NCBI RefSeq assembly: GCF_023573145.1
Contig: NZ_CP097636.1
Coordinates: forward strand, 3,224,001-3,288,000
DNA length: 64,000 nt
Direction of reading: 5' to 3'
DNA from: Aquincola tertiaricarbonis
GTDB lineage: Bacteria > Pseudomonadota > Gammaproteobacteria > Burkholderiales > Burkholderiaceae_C
This document shows, piece by piece, positions 28,301 to 38,486 of the stretch; within the stretch, counting starts at the first letter, position 1; every line of letters begins with the position of its first letter. The notes below the pieces were generated by a model. It made no database searches and had not been told where the DNA came from. It was given only the letters and a program-made list of their open reading frames with translations. The translations under genes were made by a program, and so were the position numbers.

Positions 28301-29440
28301 ATGGAATTACCCGAACCCGCCCGCCTGCCCGCCACCCCTTCCGGGAGCGTGCGGACCGATGACACGCCCTGGCCCAAAGTGCTGGGGGAAGCCGGTGCCG
28401 AAGTGGCCGGCCCCCTGACCCGCGTGGCCGCCCGCCTGGAAGCCCTGCTGCAGGCCGGTCGGCTGGAAAGTCACGACGCCGCGCCGCTGCGCGAGGCGGT
28501 GGAAGAGGCCCGCGCCGCGGCGATGGCCACCCAGCAGCTGGCCCGGCTGACCGGCGGCCGCCTGCGCCAGAGCCATGAGCGCGTGGAGCTGGCGGCGCTG
28601 ATGAGCGAGGTGCTGCAGCAGCATGCCGGCGTGCTGACGGCCCGCGGCCTGAATGCCCGCGCCCAGCTCAAGGCGGCCGAGGTGCTGGTGGACCCCTCGC
28701 TGCTGTTCGGGCTGCTGCACACGCTGCTGGACTGGGCTGGCCGCGGCGCCTGCGCACCCATCCAGCTGACGCTGGACCACCAGGCCTGGCCGCCGCATGC
28801 GCTGCTGACCTGCCGCTTCAACCACACGCCGCCCGACCGCGTGCCCGACCCGGCCGCGCCCTTCCCGGCGCCGGCATTGGACACGCTGCGCTGGCGGGTG
28901 CTGCAGCAGACCGCCCGCGCCATGGGCCTGCGCCTGGACCGGCAGGACACCGCCAGCCAGACGCTGGTGAGCATCGAATTTCCGCGCACCGTCAACGCGA
29001 TGGGTGAAGGCGTGAGCGCGCCGGAGCCGGAACCGCCGGCCCAGCAAGCCACCAGCACCCGGCCGCTGGCCGGTGCCAGCCTGCTGGTGATCGAGCCGCG
29101 CCGCGACCGCCGCACCCAGGTGCGCGAGGCGGTGCAGCACCTGGGCCTGATCCTGGACTTCGCCGGTTCGGTGGAAGAGGCACGGGACTTCTGCCACGGC
29201 GGGTTGCCGCACACCATCGCCTACGCGGCGCTGGTGCGTGGCCTGCGTCTGGACATCCTGCGCTCGGAGATCCTGGCCAGCGTGCCCGACTTCCCGTTCA
29301 TCGAGATCGAGGAACAGGGCACCGTGCTGGAGATCTCGGACGGCGCCGGCCGCCCGATCGCCAAGGTGGGCCGCGATGCGCTGGCCCGCACACTGCCCGC
29401 CGCGCTGGTGCACGAGCTGGGCAAACGCCTGGGGTCCTAA
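28301..29440 (+). CDS. Degenerate histidine-kinase/receiver-like protein
   Basis: 379 aa, not assigned to a named family. A GAAGGA ribosome site precedes the ATG at 28301. Residues ~25-90 resemble a helical dimerisation segment without a clear phospho-His. Residues ~95-230 look like an ATPase-like fold (VDPSLLFGLLHTLLDWAGRG resembles an N-box position, but Asn is replaced and no DxGxG is visible). Residues ~265-375 resemble a receiver domain (ASLLVIEPRRDRRTQVREAV) where the phospho-acceptor Asp region is not evident. It therefore looks like a pseudokinase/pseudo-receiver scaffold, or a divergent regulator. It converges on the DUF4197 gene with a four-base overlap of stops. The 209-base stretch before it shows no gene. 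Confidence 0.55.
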   Translation: MELPEPARLPATPSGSVRTDDTPWPKVLGEAGAEVAGPLTRVAARLEALLQAGRLESHDAAPLREAVEEARAAAMATQQLARLTGGRLRQSHERVELAALMSEVLQQHAGVLTARGLNARAQLKAAEVLVDPSLLFGLLHTLLDWAGRGACAPIQLTLDHQAWPPHALLTCRFNHTPPDRVPDPAAPFPAPALDTLRWRVLQQTARAMGLRLDRQDTASQTLVSIEFPRTVNAMGEGVSAPEPEPPAQQATSTRPLAGASLLVIEPRRDRRTQVREAVQHLGLILDFAGSVEEARDFCHGGLPHTIAYAALVRGLRLDILRSEILASVPDFPFIEIEEQGTVLEISDGAGRPIAKVGRDALARTLPAALVHELGKRLGS

Positions 29441-30120
29441 CTGCCGAACACCTTCTTGAGGATGGCGCTGCCGGTGCCCACCGGGTCGCGGCGCATCGCA
29501 CGTTCCTGTTCGCCGATGGTGAGGTACAGGCCGTCCAGCGCGCGGGCGGTGACGTAGCCGCGCAGGTCGGCGTCGCGCTCCTTCAGCAGGCCCAGCTTGG
29601 CGGCGCGGCCGGCCACTGCGTCGTACTTGGCGGCCAGCGACACCTTCTCGGTCGCGCGGCCGACGATGGGCAAGAACTGCTGCGTCAGCGGCTCGCGCGT
29701 CTTGCCCGCGAAGAAGTCGGTGACCGAGGTGTCACCGCCCCGGACGATGCGCAGCGCGTCTTCCACCGACATCGACCGCGCCGCGTTCACCAGCAGCGTG
29801 CGCGCCTGCGGCACCGCGGCCTCGGCGGCGCGGTTCATCGCGGTCACCAGCTCGTCCAGCCGGCCGCCCTGGCCGGTGGCCTTGAGCAGCCCGGCCGCCT
29901 GCTGCAGCGGGCCCGGCAGCTCGATGCGCACCTTGGGGTTGCCCAGGAAACCATCGTTGCGGCCCAGCAGTCCCACCGCCGCCTCGGCGCCCCGCTCGAT
30001 GGCGGTGCGCACGCCGATCGCGGCGTCGCTTTCACTCAACGCCCAGGCCGGCTGCGCCGCCAGCAAACCCCCGACCATGCCCGTGGGCAGGGCCACCGCC
30101 ATAAACTCACGCCTTCTCAT
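29437..30120 (-). CDS. DUF4197 exported protein
   Basis: 227 aa with a signal peptide starting MRRREFMAVALPTGMVGGLL and ending near PAWA (a twin-Arg at the start hints at Tat export, though the motif is imperfect). The mature protein is helical and contains the DUF4197 blocks AIERGAEAAVGLLG, VRIELPGPLQQAAGLLK, AARSMSVEDALRIVRGGDT, ATEKVSLAAKYDAVAG and RALDGLYLTIGEQE. Its function is unknown. It is divergent from the TlpA-like gene, with only 11 bases between the two start codons. The promoters must therefore overlap the opposing coding regions, or one gene lacks its own promoter there. Confidence 0.9.
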   Translation of the reverse strand: MRRREFMAVALPTGMVGGLLAAQPAWALSESDAAIGVRTAIERGAEAAVGLLGRNDGFLGNPKVRIELPGPLQQAAGLLKATGQGGRLDELVTAMNRAAEAAVPQARTLLVNAARSMSVEDALRIVRGGDTSVTDFFAGKTREPLTQQFLPIVGRATEKVSLAAKYDAVAGRAAKLGLLKERDADLRGYVTARALDGLYLTIGEQERAMRRDPVGTGSAILKKVFGS

Positions 30121-30131
30121 CGGAACCGTCC

Positions 30132-30644
30132 ATGAAATCTGTCAAACACACCGCTGCAGCCGTCGCTGTGGGCCTGCTCGTTGCAGCGGGCGGCTATCTG
30201 GGTTGGCAGGCCTTCGGCCCGCGCGAAGCGGTGCCTGCAGTGTCGTACACGCTGCTGGACGGCAGCAAGGGCAGCACCGAGGCCCTGCGCGGCAAGGTGG
30301 TGCTGGTCAACTTCTGGGCCACCAGCTGCGTCACCTGCGTGGCCGAGATGCCGCAGATCGTCGCCACCTACGACAAGTACAAGGGCCAGGGCTACGAGAC
30401 CGTGGCCGTGGCCATGAGCTACGACCCGCCGGCCTACGTGGCCCGCTTCGCCGAGACGCGCAAGCTGCCCTTCGGCGTGGCCATCGACAACACCGGCGAG
30501 ATCGCCCGCCGCTTCGGCGACGTGCAGCTCACGCCCACCAGCTACCTGATCAACAAGCGCGGCGAGATCGTCAAGCGCTACGTCGGCGCGCCCGACTTCG
30601 CGGCCCTGCACAAGCTGGTGGAGCAGCTGCTGGCGGAAGCCTAG
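30132..30644 (+). CDS. TlpA-like thioredoxin-fold protein with CVTC site
   Basis: 170-aa membrane-anchored periplasmic thioredoxin-fold protein. Signal/anchor helix MKSVKHTAAAVAVGLLVAAGGYLG, then VVLVNFWATSCVTCVAEMPQ with the redox pair at about residues 67-70, and the cis-Pro loop VQLTPTSYLINKRGEIV. Most relatives use CxPC; here the dipeptide is Val-Thr, which should shift redox potential. Such proteins usually reduce or deliver thiols during cytochrome c maturation or protect envelope proteins. Multiheme cytochromes are encoded nearby, but not in the same operon. It is divergent from DUF4197 with an 11-base gap. Confidence 0.88.
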   Translation: MKSVKHTAAAVAVGLLVAAGGYLGWQAFGPREAVPAVSYTLLDGSKGSTEALRGKVVLVNFWATSCVTCVAEMPQIVATYDKYKGQGYETVAVAMSYDPPAYVARFAETRKLPFGVAIDNTGEIARRFGDVQLTPTSYLINKRGEIVKRYVGAPDFAALHKLVEQLLAEA

Positions 30645-30752
30645 CCACTCAGCAATACGCCGGCAAACCGGCGCTGTTCTCATCCCCGTCCGGCGCGCGC
30701 CCGGGCATGAAGGCATCATCGTCCCCGCCCGCCTGGGCCAAGAGGACCTTGA

Positions 30753-32144
30753 ATGCAAGAAGAACAAACACCGGTCGCGGCCACACCGGCGGCCGCGGCT
30801 GAACGGCGACCCAGCCGCCGCGCCCGCTGGGTGGGCCGCCTCGTTGCGCTGCTGGCCTTGCTGGCGCTGTTTGGCCTGGCCTGGTATCTGACTCACCGCC
30901 CCGCTGCCACTGGCGCGCCTCCGGGTGCGGCCGGCGGACCGCCCGGCATGGGCGGCCCCGGCGGGCCCGGTGGACCCCCGGGCATGGGCATGGGCCGCGG
31001 CGGCCCGGCCACCACCGTGGGCGTGGCCCGCGCCACGCGCGCCGACATCCCCATCGTCATCGAGGCGCTGGGCACCGTCACGCCCTCGGCCACCGTCACG
31101 GTGCGGCCGCAGGTCTCGGGCGTGCTGAAGGAGGTGCGCTTCCGCGAAGGCCAGATGGTCAAGGCCGGCGACGTGCTGGCCGTCATCGACCCGCGCCCGT
31201 TTGAACTGGCGCTGATGCAGGCCGAAGGCCAGCGCCAGCGCGACGAAGCCCAGCTGCAGCTGGCCCGGCTGACGCTGGAGCGCTACCAGACCCTGCTCAA
31301 GCAGGACAGCATCGCCCGCCAGGACGTGGACACGCAGGTCGCCAACGTCAAGCAGCTGGAAGGCACCGTGCTGTCGGACCGCGCGGCCGAAGGCACGGCG
31401 CGGCTGAACCTGAGCTACACCCGCATCACCGCGCCGGTCTCGGGCCGCGTGGGCCTGCGGGTGGTGGACGTGGGCAACGTGGTGTCGTCCAGCGATGCCA
31501 ACGGCGTGGTGGTGATCACCCAGGTGGCGCCGATCGACGTGCAGTTCGCGGTGCCGCAGGACCGCGTGCCCGACATCGAGCGCCGCATCGCCGCCGGCGC
31601 GCAGCTGCCGGTGACGGCGCTGGACCGCAGCCGCGCCACGGTGCTGGACACGGGCAGCTTCTCCACCCTCAACAACGAGATCGACACCACCACCGGCACC
31701 GTCAAGGCCAAGGCGCGTTTTGCCAATGCCGGCCGCACGCTGTTTCCCAACCAGTTCGTCAACGTGCAGATGCAGCTGGACAGCGTGCGCGACGCGGTGA
31801 CGATTCCGGTGGCGGCGCTGCGCCATGGCAACGACGGCGACTTCGTCTACCTGCTCAATGAAGACCGCACCGTGAGCCAGCGCGCCGTCCAGCGTGGCCA
31901 GGCCACCCACGACCGGGTGCAGATCACCACCGGCCTGCAGGCCGGTGACACCGTGGTGACCGAAGGCGCCGACCGGCTGAAGGACGGCGCCCGCGTGACC
32001 GTGGCCGGCGACCGGCCGCAACGCGGCGCCTCGGCCCCGGGCGGCGGGGCCTCGCGGCCGGGCCGCGGTGCTTCGGCGCCCGAAGGTGCCGCCAGCCGCC
32101 CGCACCGGCGGGCCAGCGGCGCCGCCCCCGCGGCCGGCGAGTGA
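30753..32144 (+). CDS. mdtA: RND efflux periplasmic adaptor (MdtA-like)
   Basis: 463-aa membrane-fusion protein linking the inner-membrane pump to the outer-membrane channel. One membrane helix (about 26-47) is followed by a Gly/Pro-rich linker ([20 protein letters not shown]). Then come lipoyl/barrel-hairpin blocks [20 protein letters not shown] and [20 protein letters not shown], and the beta-barrel part [19 protein letters not shown]. The C-terminus is a low-complexity tail with repeated RGASAP-type units, not usual for the family. It is the first gene of the operon with mdtB, mdtC and the outer-membrane factor. MdtABC pumps export bile salts, novobiocin and related compounds in other bacteria. 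Confidence 0.93.
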   Translation: MQEEQTPVAATPAAAAERRPSRRARWVGRLVALLALLALFGLAWYLTHRPAATGAPPGAAGGPPGMGGPGGPGGPPGMGMGRGGPATTVGVARATRADIPIVIEALGTVTPSATVTVRPQVSGVLKEVRFREGQMVKAGDVLAVIDPRPFELALMQAEGQRQRDEAQLQLARLTLERYQTLLKQDSIARQDVDTQVANVKQLEGTVLSDRAAEGTARLNLSYTRITAPVSGRVGLRVVDVGNVVSSSDANGVVVITQVAPIDVQFAVPQDRVPDIERRIAAGAQLPVTALDRSRATVLDTGSFSTLNNEIDTTTGTVKAKARFANAGRTLFPNQFVNVQMQLDSVRDAVTIPVAALRHGNDGDFVYLLNEDRTVSQRAVQRGQATHDRVQITTGLQAGDTVVTEGADRLKDGARVTVAGDRPQRGASAPGGGASRPGRGASAPEGAASRPHRRASGAAPAAGE

Positions 32145-32154
32145 GCGGCCGGCC

Positions 32155-35100
32155 ATGGCATTGAGTCCGTCGCGCCCTTTCATCCAGCGGCCGGTGGCCA
32201 CCTCGCTGCTGATGCTGGCCATCCTGCTGGCCGGGCTGGTGGGCTTTCGCTTCCTGCCGCTGTCGGCGCTGCCGCAGGTGGACTACCCCACCATCCAGGT
32301 GCAGACGCTGTACCCCGGCGCCAGCCCCGAGGTGATGAGCCAGACCGTCACCGCGCCGCTGGAACGCCAGTTGGGCCAGATGTCGGGCCTGGCGCGCATG
32401 AGCTCCACCAGCGCGGCCGGCGTGTCGGTCATCACGCTGCAGTTCGGGCTCGATCTGTCGCTGGATTCGGCCGAGCAGGAGGTGCAGGCTGCCATCAATG
32501 CCGGCAGCTCGCTGCTGCCCGCCGACCTGCCGGCGCCGCCGGTGTATGCCAAGGTCAACCCGGCCGATGCGCCGGTGCTGACGCTGGCCGTCACCTCCGA
32601 CAGCCTGCCGCTGACCGAGGTGCAGAACCTGGTGAACACGCGGCTGGCGCAGAAGATCTCGCAGGTCAGCGGCGTGGGCCTGGTGACGCTGTCGGGCGGG
32701 CAACGGCCGGCGGTGCGCATCCAGGCCGACACGCAGTCGCTGGCCTCCTACGGCATCGCCATCGACACGCTGCGCAGCGCCATCAGCGCGGCCAATGCCA
32801 ACGGCGCCAAGGGCAGCTTCGACGGCGCCACGCGCAGCTACTCGATCAATGCCAACGACCAGCTGCTGACGGCCGACGAGTACAAGAACCTGATCGTCGC
32901 CTGGCGCAACGGCGCGCCGGTGCGCATGAAGGACGTGGCCCGCGTGGTGGACAGCGCCGAGAACGTGCGACTGGGCGCCTGGGCCGGCCGCGGCGGCGGT
33001 GCGCTGCAGCCGGCCATCATCATCAACGTGCAGCGCCAGCCGGGCGCCAACGTGATCCAGACGGTGGACGCCATCCGCGCGCGGCTGCCGCAGCTCACGG
33101 CCGGCATGCCGGCGTCGGTGGAGGTGCAGGTGCTGGCCGACCGCACGCGCGGCATCCGCGCGTCGGTGCAGCATGTGCAGTTCGAGCTGGTGCTGGCGGT
33201 GGTGCTGGTGGTGCTGGTGATCTTCGCGTTCCTGCACAGCCTGCGCGCCACGGTGATCGCCAGCCTGGCGGTGCCCATCTCGCTGGTGGGCACCTTCGGC
33301 GTGATGTACCTGCTGGGCTACAGCCTGAACAACCTCAGCCTGATGGCGCTGACCATCGCGACCGGGTTCGTGGTGGACGACGCGATCGTGATGCTGGAGA
33401 ACATCGCGCGCCACATCGAAGAAGGCGACCCGCCGATGCAGGCCGCCGTCAAGGGCGCCACCGAGATCGGCTTCACCATCATCTCGCTCACGGTGTCGCT
33501 GATCGCGGTGCTGATTCCGCTGCTGTTCATGGGCGACGTGGTGGGCCGGCTGTTCCGCGAGTTCGCCATCACGCTGGCCATCACCATCCTGATCTCGGCC
33601 GTGGTGTCGCTGACACTGGTGCCGATGATGTCGGCCCGCTGGCTGAAGCCGCACGATGCCTCAGTGCCGCCGCACGGCCTGGGCGCGGCGATCCAGCGCT
33701 TCTTCGACCGCGTGGTGGCGCACTACGACCGCGGCCTGCAGCAGGTGCTGGCCCACCAGGGCCTGACGCTGCTGGTGGCCCTGGCCACGCTGGCGCTGAC
33801 GGTACTGCTGTACGTGCTCATTCCCAAGGGCCTGTTCCCGGTGCAGGACACCGGGCAGCTGCAGGCCCGCATCGAGGCCGCGCCCTCGGTGAGCTACGAA
33901 CGCATGGCCAGCCTGCAGCAGCAGGCCGCCGAAGCGCTGATGCAGGACCCCGACGTGGAGAGCATCACCAGCTTCGTGGGCGTGGACGCGGCCAACAACA
34001 CCATGCTGCACACCGGCCGGCTCTTCATCAACCTGAAGACCGACCGCAGCGGCGGCAACCAGACCGAGCTGATGGCGCGGCTGCGGCAACGGGTGGCCAC
34101 GGTGGCCGGCATCACGCTGTCGCTGCAGCCCACGCAAGACCTCACCATCGACGCCGAGACCGGCCCCACGCCCTACCGCGTGTCGGTGGAAGGCGCCGAC
34201 ACCGCCACCGTCAACCAGTGGACGCAGAAGCTCACCGAGCACCTGCGCGGCAACGGCAAGCTCAGCCAGGTGGTCACCGATGCCGGCGCACAGGGTCGCG
34301 CGGTGCAGGTGACGCTGGACCGCGACACCGCTTCGCGCCTGGGCATCACCGCCACCGCGCTGGACGAGGCGCTGTACAGCGCCTTCGGCCAGCGCATCGT
34401 CTCCACCATCTTCACCGAGACCAACCAGTACCGCGTGATCCTGGAGGCCAACCCGCGGCTGCTGAGCACGCCCGATGCGCTGAAGCTGCTGCACCTGCCC
34501 ACCAGCGCGGGCACGGCCACGCCGCTGTCGGCCTTTGCGCGCATCGAGGAGGTGGCTGCACCGCTGCAGGTGACGCACGTGGCGCAGTACCCCTCGGCCA
34601 CGCTGGGCTTCGACACCGCCAACGGCGTGTCGCTGGGCGAGGCGGTGGACGAGATCCGCGCCGCGGCGCAGGCCATCGGCCTGCCGGCCAGCTTGTCGTT
34701 GCACTTCCTGGGCGCGGCGGGGGCTTATGAAAGCTCGCTGACCAACCAGCTGTGGCTGATTCTGGCGGCGGTGGTGTGCGTGTACATCGTGCTGGGCGTG
34801 CTGTACGAAAGCACGGTGCATCCGCTGACCATCCTGTCCACCCTGCCCTCGGCCGGCGTGGGCGCGCTGCTGGCGCTCATCGTCACCGGCCACGACCTGG
34901 GCGTGATCGGCATCATCGGCATCATCCTGCTGATCGGCATCGTCAAGAAGAACGCGATCATGATGATCGACTTCGCCATCGACGCTGAACGGCACGAAGG
35001 CAAGTCGCCGCGCGAGGCCATCCACCAGGCGGCGCTGCTGCGGCTGCGGCCCATCCTGATGACCACGATGGCGGCGCTGTTCGCCGCGCTGCCGCTGATG

Positions 35101-35253
35101 TTCAGCTTCGGCGACGGGGCCGAGCTGCGGCGGCCGCTGGGCCTGGCCATCTTCGGCGGGCTGGTGGTCAGCCAGGTGCTCACGCTGTTCACCACGCCGG
35201 TGATCTACCTGGCCTTCGACCGGCTGGGCCAACGGCTGCAGGGCCGCGCATGA
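32155..35253 (+). CDS. mdtB: RND multidrug efflux permease MdtB-like
   Basis: 1032-aa inner-membrane proton-driven pump subunit with the usual 12 helices and two large periplasmic loops. The start ATG at 32155 gives [19 protein letters not shown]; an in-frame ATG at 32068 lies inside the adaptor gene. TM4 carries the proton-relay Asp pair in [33 protein letters not shown] and [14 protein letters not shown] are family signatures. The stop overlaps the mdtC start (ATGA). MdtB and MdtC form mixed trimers in the family. Confidence 0.95.
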   Translation: MALSPSRPFIQRPVATSLLMLAILLAGLVGFRFLPLSALPQVDYPTIQVQTLYPGASPEVMSQTVTAPLERQLGQMSGLARMSSTSAAGVSVITLQFGLDLSLDSAEQEVQAAINAGSSLLPADLPAPPVYAKVNPADAPVLTLAVTSDSLPLTEVQNLVNTRLAQKISQVSGVGLVTLSGGQRPAVRIQADTQSLASYGIAIDTLRSAISAANANGAKGSFDGATRSYSINANDQLLTADEYKNLIVAWRNGAPVRMKDVARVVDSAENVRLGAWAGRGGGALQPAIIINVQRQPGANVIQTVDAIRARLPQLTAGMPASVEVQVLADRTRGIRASVQHVQFELVLAVVLVVLVIFAFLHSLRATVIASLAVPISLVGTFGVMYLLGYSLNNLSLMALTIATGFVVDDAIVMLENIARHIEEGDPPMQAAVKGATEIGFTIISLTVSLIAVLIPLLFMGDVVGRLFREFAITLAITILISAVVSLTLVPMMSARWLKPHDASVPPHGLGAAIQRFFDRVVAHYDRGLQQVLAHQGLTLLVALATLALTVLLYVLIPKGLFPVQDTGQLQARIEAAPSVSYERMASLQQQAAEALMQDPDVESITSFVGVDAANNTMLHTGRLFINLKTDRSGGNQTELMARLRQRVATVAGITLSLQPTQDLTIDAETGPTPYRVSVEGADTATVNQWTQKLTEHLRGNGKLSQVVTDAGAQGRAVQVTLDRDTASRLGITATALDEALYSAFGQRIVSTIFTETNQYRVILEANPRLLSTPDALKLLHLPTSAGTATPLSAFARIEEVAAPLQVTHVAQYPSATLGFDTANGVSLGEAVDEIRAAAQAIGLPASLSLHFLGAAGAYESSLTNQLWLILAAVVCVYIVLGVLYESTVHPLTILSTLPSAGVGALLALIVTGHDLGVIGIIGIILLIGIVKKNAIMMIDFAIDAERHEGKSPREAIHQAALLRLRPILMTTMAALFAALPLMFSFGDGAELRRPLGLAIFGGLVVSQVLTLFTTPVIYLAFDRLGQRLQGRA

Positions 35254-38200
35254 ACCTCAGCCAGCCCTTCATCCGCCGGCCCATCGCCACGATGCTGCTG
35301 ACGCTGGGCATCGCGCTGGCGGGGCTGGCGGCGTTTTTCGTGCTGCCGGTGGCGCCGCTGCCGCAGGTGGACTTCCCGGCCATCTCGGTGAGCGCCAGCC
35401 TGCCGGGCGCCAGCCCCGACACCATGGCCAGCAGCGTGGCCACGCCGCTGGAGCGGCGGCTGGGCACGCTGCCCGGCCTCAACGAGATGACGTCCAGCAG
35501 CGGCACGGGCTCCACCCGCATCACGCTGCAGTTCGACCTCAACCGCAAGATCGACAGCGCCGCCCGCGAAGTGCAGGCCGCGATCAACGCCGCACGCAGC
35601 GACCTGCCGGCCACGCTGCGCAGCAACCCCACCTACCGCAAGATGAACCCGTCGGCCGCGCCGGTGATCATCCTGGCGCTGACCTCGCCCGGCCGCACGC
35701 CGCAGCAGATCTACGACGAGGTGAGCAACCTGGTGCAGCAGAAGGTGGCCCAGGTCAGGGGCGTGGGCGACGTGGAGGTGGGCGGCGGCTCCTTGCCCGC
35801 CGTGCGCGTGGCGCTCAACCCGCTGGCGCTGGCGCGCTACGGCATCGCGCTGGACGACGTGCGCGCGGCCATCCAGTCGGCCAGCGCCAACCGGCCCAAG
35901 GGCGCCATCGAAGGCAACGGCCTGCAGCTGCAGGTCTACACCTCCCAGATCGGCCGCCTGGCCGAGGACTACCGGCGCCTGGTGATCGCCTGGCGCAACG
36001 ACGCCGCGGTGCGGCTGGCCGACGTGGCCACGGTGAGCGACGGGCCCGAGGACCGGCGCACGCTGGGCCTGTTCAACGGCAGCCCGGCGGTCATCGTGCT
36101 CATCACCCGCCAGCCCGGCGCCAACGTCATCGAGACGGTGGACGCCGTGCGCGCGCTGGTGCCGCAACTGCAGGCGCAGCTGCCGGCCGACGTCACGCTG
36201 CACGTGGCCTCGGACGCCACCAACTCCATCCGCGCCTCGCTGCGCGAGATCGAGCTGACGCTGCTGATCTCCATCCTGCTGGTGGTGCTGGTGGTCAGCC
36301 TCTTCCTGCGCAGCGTGCGGGCCACGCTGATTCCGGCGGTGGCCACGGTGGTGTCGCTGCTGGGCACCTTCGGGGTGATGTACTTCCTGGGCTTCAGCCT
36401 CAACAACCTGAGCCTGATGGCGCTGACGGTGGCCACCGGCTTCGTGGTGGACGACGCCATCGTGGTGCTGGAGAACATCAGCCGCCACATCGAGGCCGGC
36501 CGCAACCGCTTCGAGGCCGCGCTGCTGGGCGCGCGCGAGGTGGGCTTCACCGTGGTGTCGATCAGCCTGTCGCTGGTGGCGGTGTTCATCCCGCTGCTGT
36601 TCATGGACGGGCTGGTGGGCCGCATCTTCCGCGAGTTCGCGGTCACGCTCAGCGTGGCGGTGATGATCTCGCTGGTCATCTCGCTGACCACCACGCCCAT
36701 GATGTGCGCCTGGCTGCTCAAGCCCGGCGCGGTGCAGCACCAGCCGGGCCGGCTGGCCCGCTGGTCCGAGGCCGGCTTTGCCCGGCTGCAGCGCGCTTAT
36801 GCCCGCAGCCTGGACTGGGCGCTGCATGCGCCGGGGCTGGTGATGTTCATCCTGGTGGCGGTGATCGGCCTCAACGTGTGGCTGTTCGCGGCGGTGCCCA
36901 AGGGCTTCTTCCCGCAGCAGGACACGGGGCAGATCAACGGCGGCCTGCGGGCCGACCAGAGCATCTCGTTCCAGGCGCTGCAGGCCAAGCTCAAGCAGCT
37001 GGTGGACATCATCCGCGCCGACCCGGCGGTGGACACGGTGGTGGGCTTCACCGGCGGCTCTCGCGCGGGCAGCGGCTTCCTGTTCGTCAACTTGAAGCCG
37101 CTGGAAGAACGCGGCGTGGGTGGCCAGGCGGTGATCGCACGGCTGCGGCCCCAGCTGGCGCAGGTGAGCGGCGTGAGCCTGTTCCTGAACACCGTGCAGG
37201 ACCTGCGCATGGGCGGGCGGCAGAGCAACTCCACCTACCAGTACACGCTCAAGAGCGACAACGCGGCCGACCTGCGCGACTGGGCGCTGAAGCTGGCCAC
37301 GCAGATGCGCCAGCAGCCCGAGCTGACCGACATCGACACCGACCAGCAGGACAACGGCGTGGAAACCTTCGTCCACATCGACAAGGACACGGCCTCGCGC
37401 CTGGGCCTGAGCGCGCGCGACGTGGACACCGCGCTGTACAACGCCTTCGGCCAGCGGCAGGTGGCCACCATCTATGACGAGCTGAACCAGTACCGCGTGG
37501 TGATGGAAGTGGCGCCGCGCTACGCACAAAGCCCGCTGGCGCTGAACGACGTGAACGTGGCCGCCGGCAACACCGCCAACCGCAGCACCACCACCTCGTC
37601 CACCGGCACCGACGCCGCCACGCTGGCCAGCAGCAGCACGGCCAATGCCTCGCTGCGTGATGCCTCCACCGGCTCGGCAGTCAGCACCAGCGCCCGCAAC
37701 ATGGTGCCGCTGCCGGCCATCGCCCGCTTCAGCGAAGAAAGCACGCCTTCGTCCATCAGCCACCAGGACGGCGAGCTGGCCACCACCATCTCGTACAACC
37801 TGGCCGATGGCGCCACGCTGTCGCAGGCGCAAGCCGCCATCGCCCGGGCCGAGGCCGAGATCGGCATGCCGATCAACGTGCGCGGCAGCGTGCAGGGCAC
37901 GGCCGCCACCTTCCAGCAGTCGCAGGGCCAGCAGCCGCTGCTCATCCTGGCGGCGCTGGTGGTCATCTACATCGTGCTGGGCGTGCTGTATGAAAGCCTG
38001 GTGCACCCGATCACGGTGCTGTCCACCCTGCCCTCGGCCGGCGTGGGCGCGGTGCTGGCGCTGCTGCTGTTTCGCATGGAGTTCTCGCTGATCGCGCTGA
38101 TCGGCGTGTTCCTGCTCATCGGCATCGTCAAGAAGAACGCCATCCTGATCATCGACTTTGCGCTCGATGCCGAACGAGCGCGTGGCCTCAGCGCCTTCGA

Positions 38201-38486
38201 GGCGGTGCGCGAAGCCTGTCTGCTGCGCTTCCGGCCCATCCTGATGACGACGCTGGCCGCCGCGCTGGGCGCGCTGCCGCTGGCCATCGGCTTCGGCGAA
38301 GGCTCGGAGCTGCGCCGGCCGCTGGGCATCGCCATCATCGGCGGCCTGATCGCCAGCCAGTTGCTGACGCTGCTGACCACGCCGGTGGTGTACCTGCTGC
38401 TGGACAAGCTGCGCCGCCGCAAACCCGACGAACACCACCTGAGCCGCCAGATCGACCCGGCGCCGGTGCCTGAACTGCCGCGATGA
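35250..38486 (+). CDS. mdtC: RND multidrug efflux permease MdtC-like, with insertion
   Basis: 1078 aa, longer than typical MdtC (about 1025). It starts [22 protein letters not shown]4 [19 protein letters not shown] has the proton-relay Asps, and [20 protein letters not shown] is the C-terminal signature. The extra length is mainly a Ser/Thr/Ala-rich insertion at about residues 770-815 (for example [17 protein letters not shown]) in the second periplasmic domain, just before [14 protein letters not shown]. It probably forms a flexible surface loop. The gene overlaps mdtB and the outer-membrane factor gene by four bases each (ATGA), so expression is coupled. Confidence 0.95.
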   Translation: MNLSQPFIRRPIATMLLTLGIALAGLAAFFVLPVAPLPQVDFPAISVSASLPGASPDTMASSVATPLERRLGTLPGLNEMTSSSGTGSTRITLQFDLNRKIDSAAREVQAAINAARSDLPATLRSNPTYRKMNPSAAPVIILALTSPGRTPQQIYDEVSNLVQQKVAQVRGVGDVEVGGGSLPAVRVALNPLALARYGIALDDVRAAIQSASANRPKGAIEGNGLQLQVYTSQIGRLAEDYRRLVIAWRNDAAVRLADVATVSDGPEDRRTLGLFNGSPAVIVLITRQPGANVIETVDAVRALVPQLQAQLPADVTLHVASDATNSIRASLREIELTLLISILLVVLVVSLFLRSVRATLIPAVATVVSLLGTFGVMYFLGFSLNNLSLMALTVATGFVVDDAIVVLENISRHIEAGRNRFEAALLGAREVGFTVVSISLSLVAVFIPLLFMDGLVGRIFREFAVTLSVAVMISLVISLTTTPMMCAWLLKPGAVQHQPGRLARWSEAGFARLQRAYARSLDWALHAPGLVMFILVAVIGLNVWLFAAVPKGFFPQQDTGQINGGLRADQSISFQALQAKLKQLVDIIRADPAVDTVVGFTGGSRAGSGFLFVNLKPLEERGVGGQAVIARLRPQLAQVSGVSLFLNTVQDLRMGGRQSNSTYQYTLKSDNAADLRDWALKLATQMRQQPELTDIDTDQQDNGVETFVHIDKDTASRLGLSARDVDTALYNAFGQRQVATIYDELNQYRVVMEVAPRYAQSPLALNDVNVAAGNTANRSTTTSSTGTDAATLASSSTANASLRDASTGSAVSTSARNMVPLPAIARFSEESTPSSISHQDGELATTISYNLADGATLSQAQAAIARAEAEIGMPINVRGSVQGTAATFQQSQGQQPLLILAALVVIYIVLGVLYESLVHPITVLSTLPSAGVGAVLALLLFRMEFSLIALIGVFLLIGIVKKNAILIIDFALDAERARGLSAFEAVREACLLRFRPILMTTLAAALGALPLAIGFGEGSELRRPLGIAIIGGLIASQLLTLLTTPVVYLLLDKLRRRKPDEHHLSRQIDPAPVPELPR

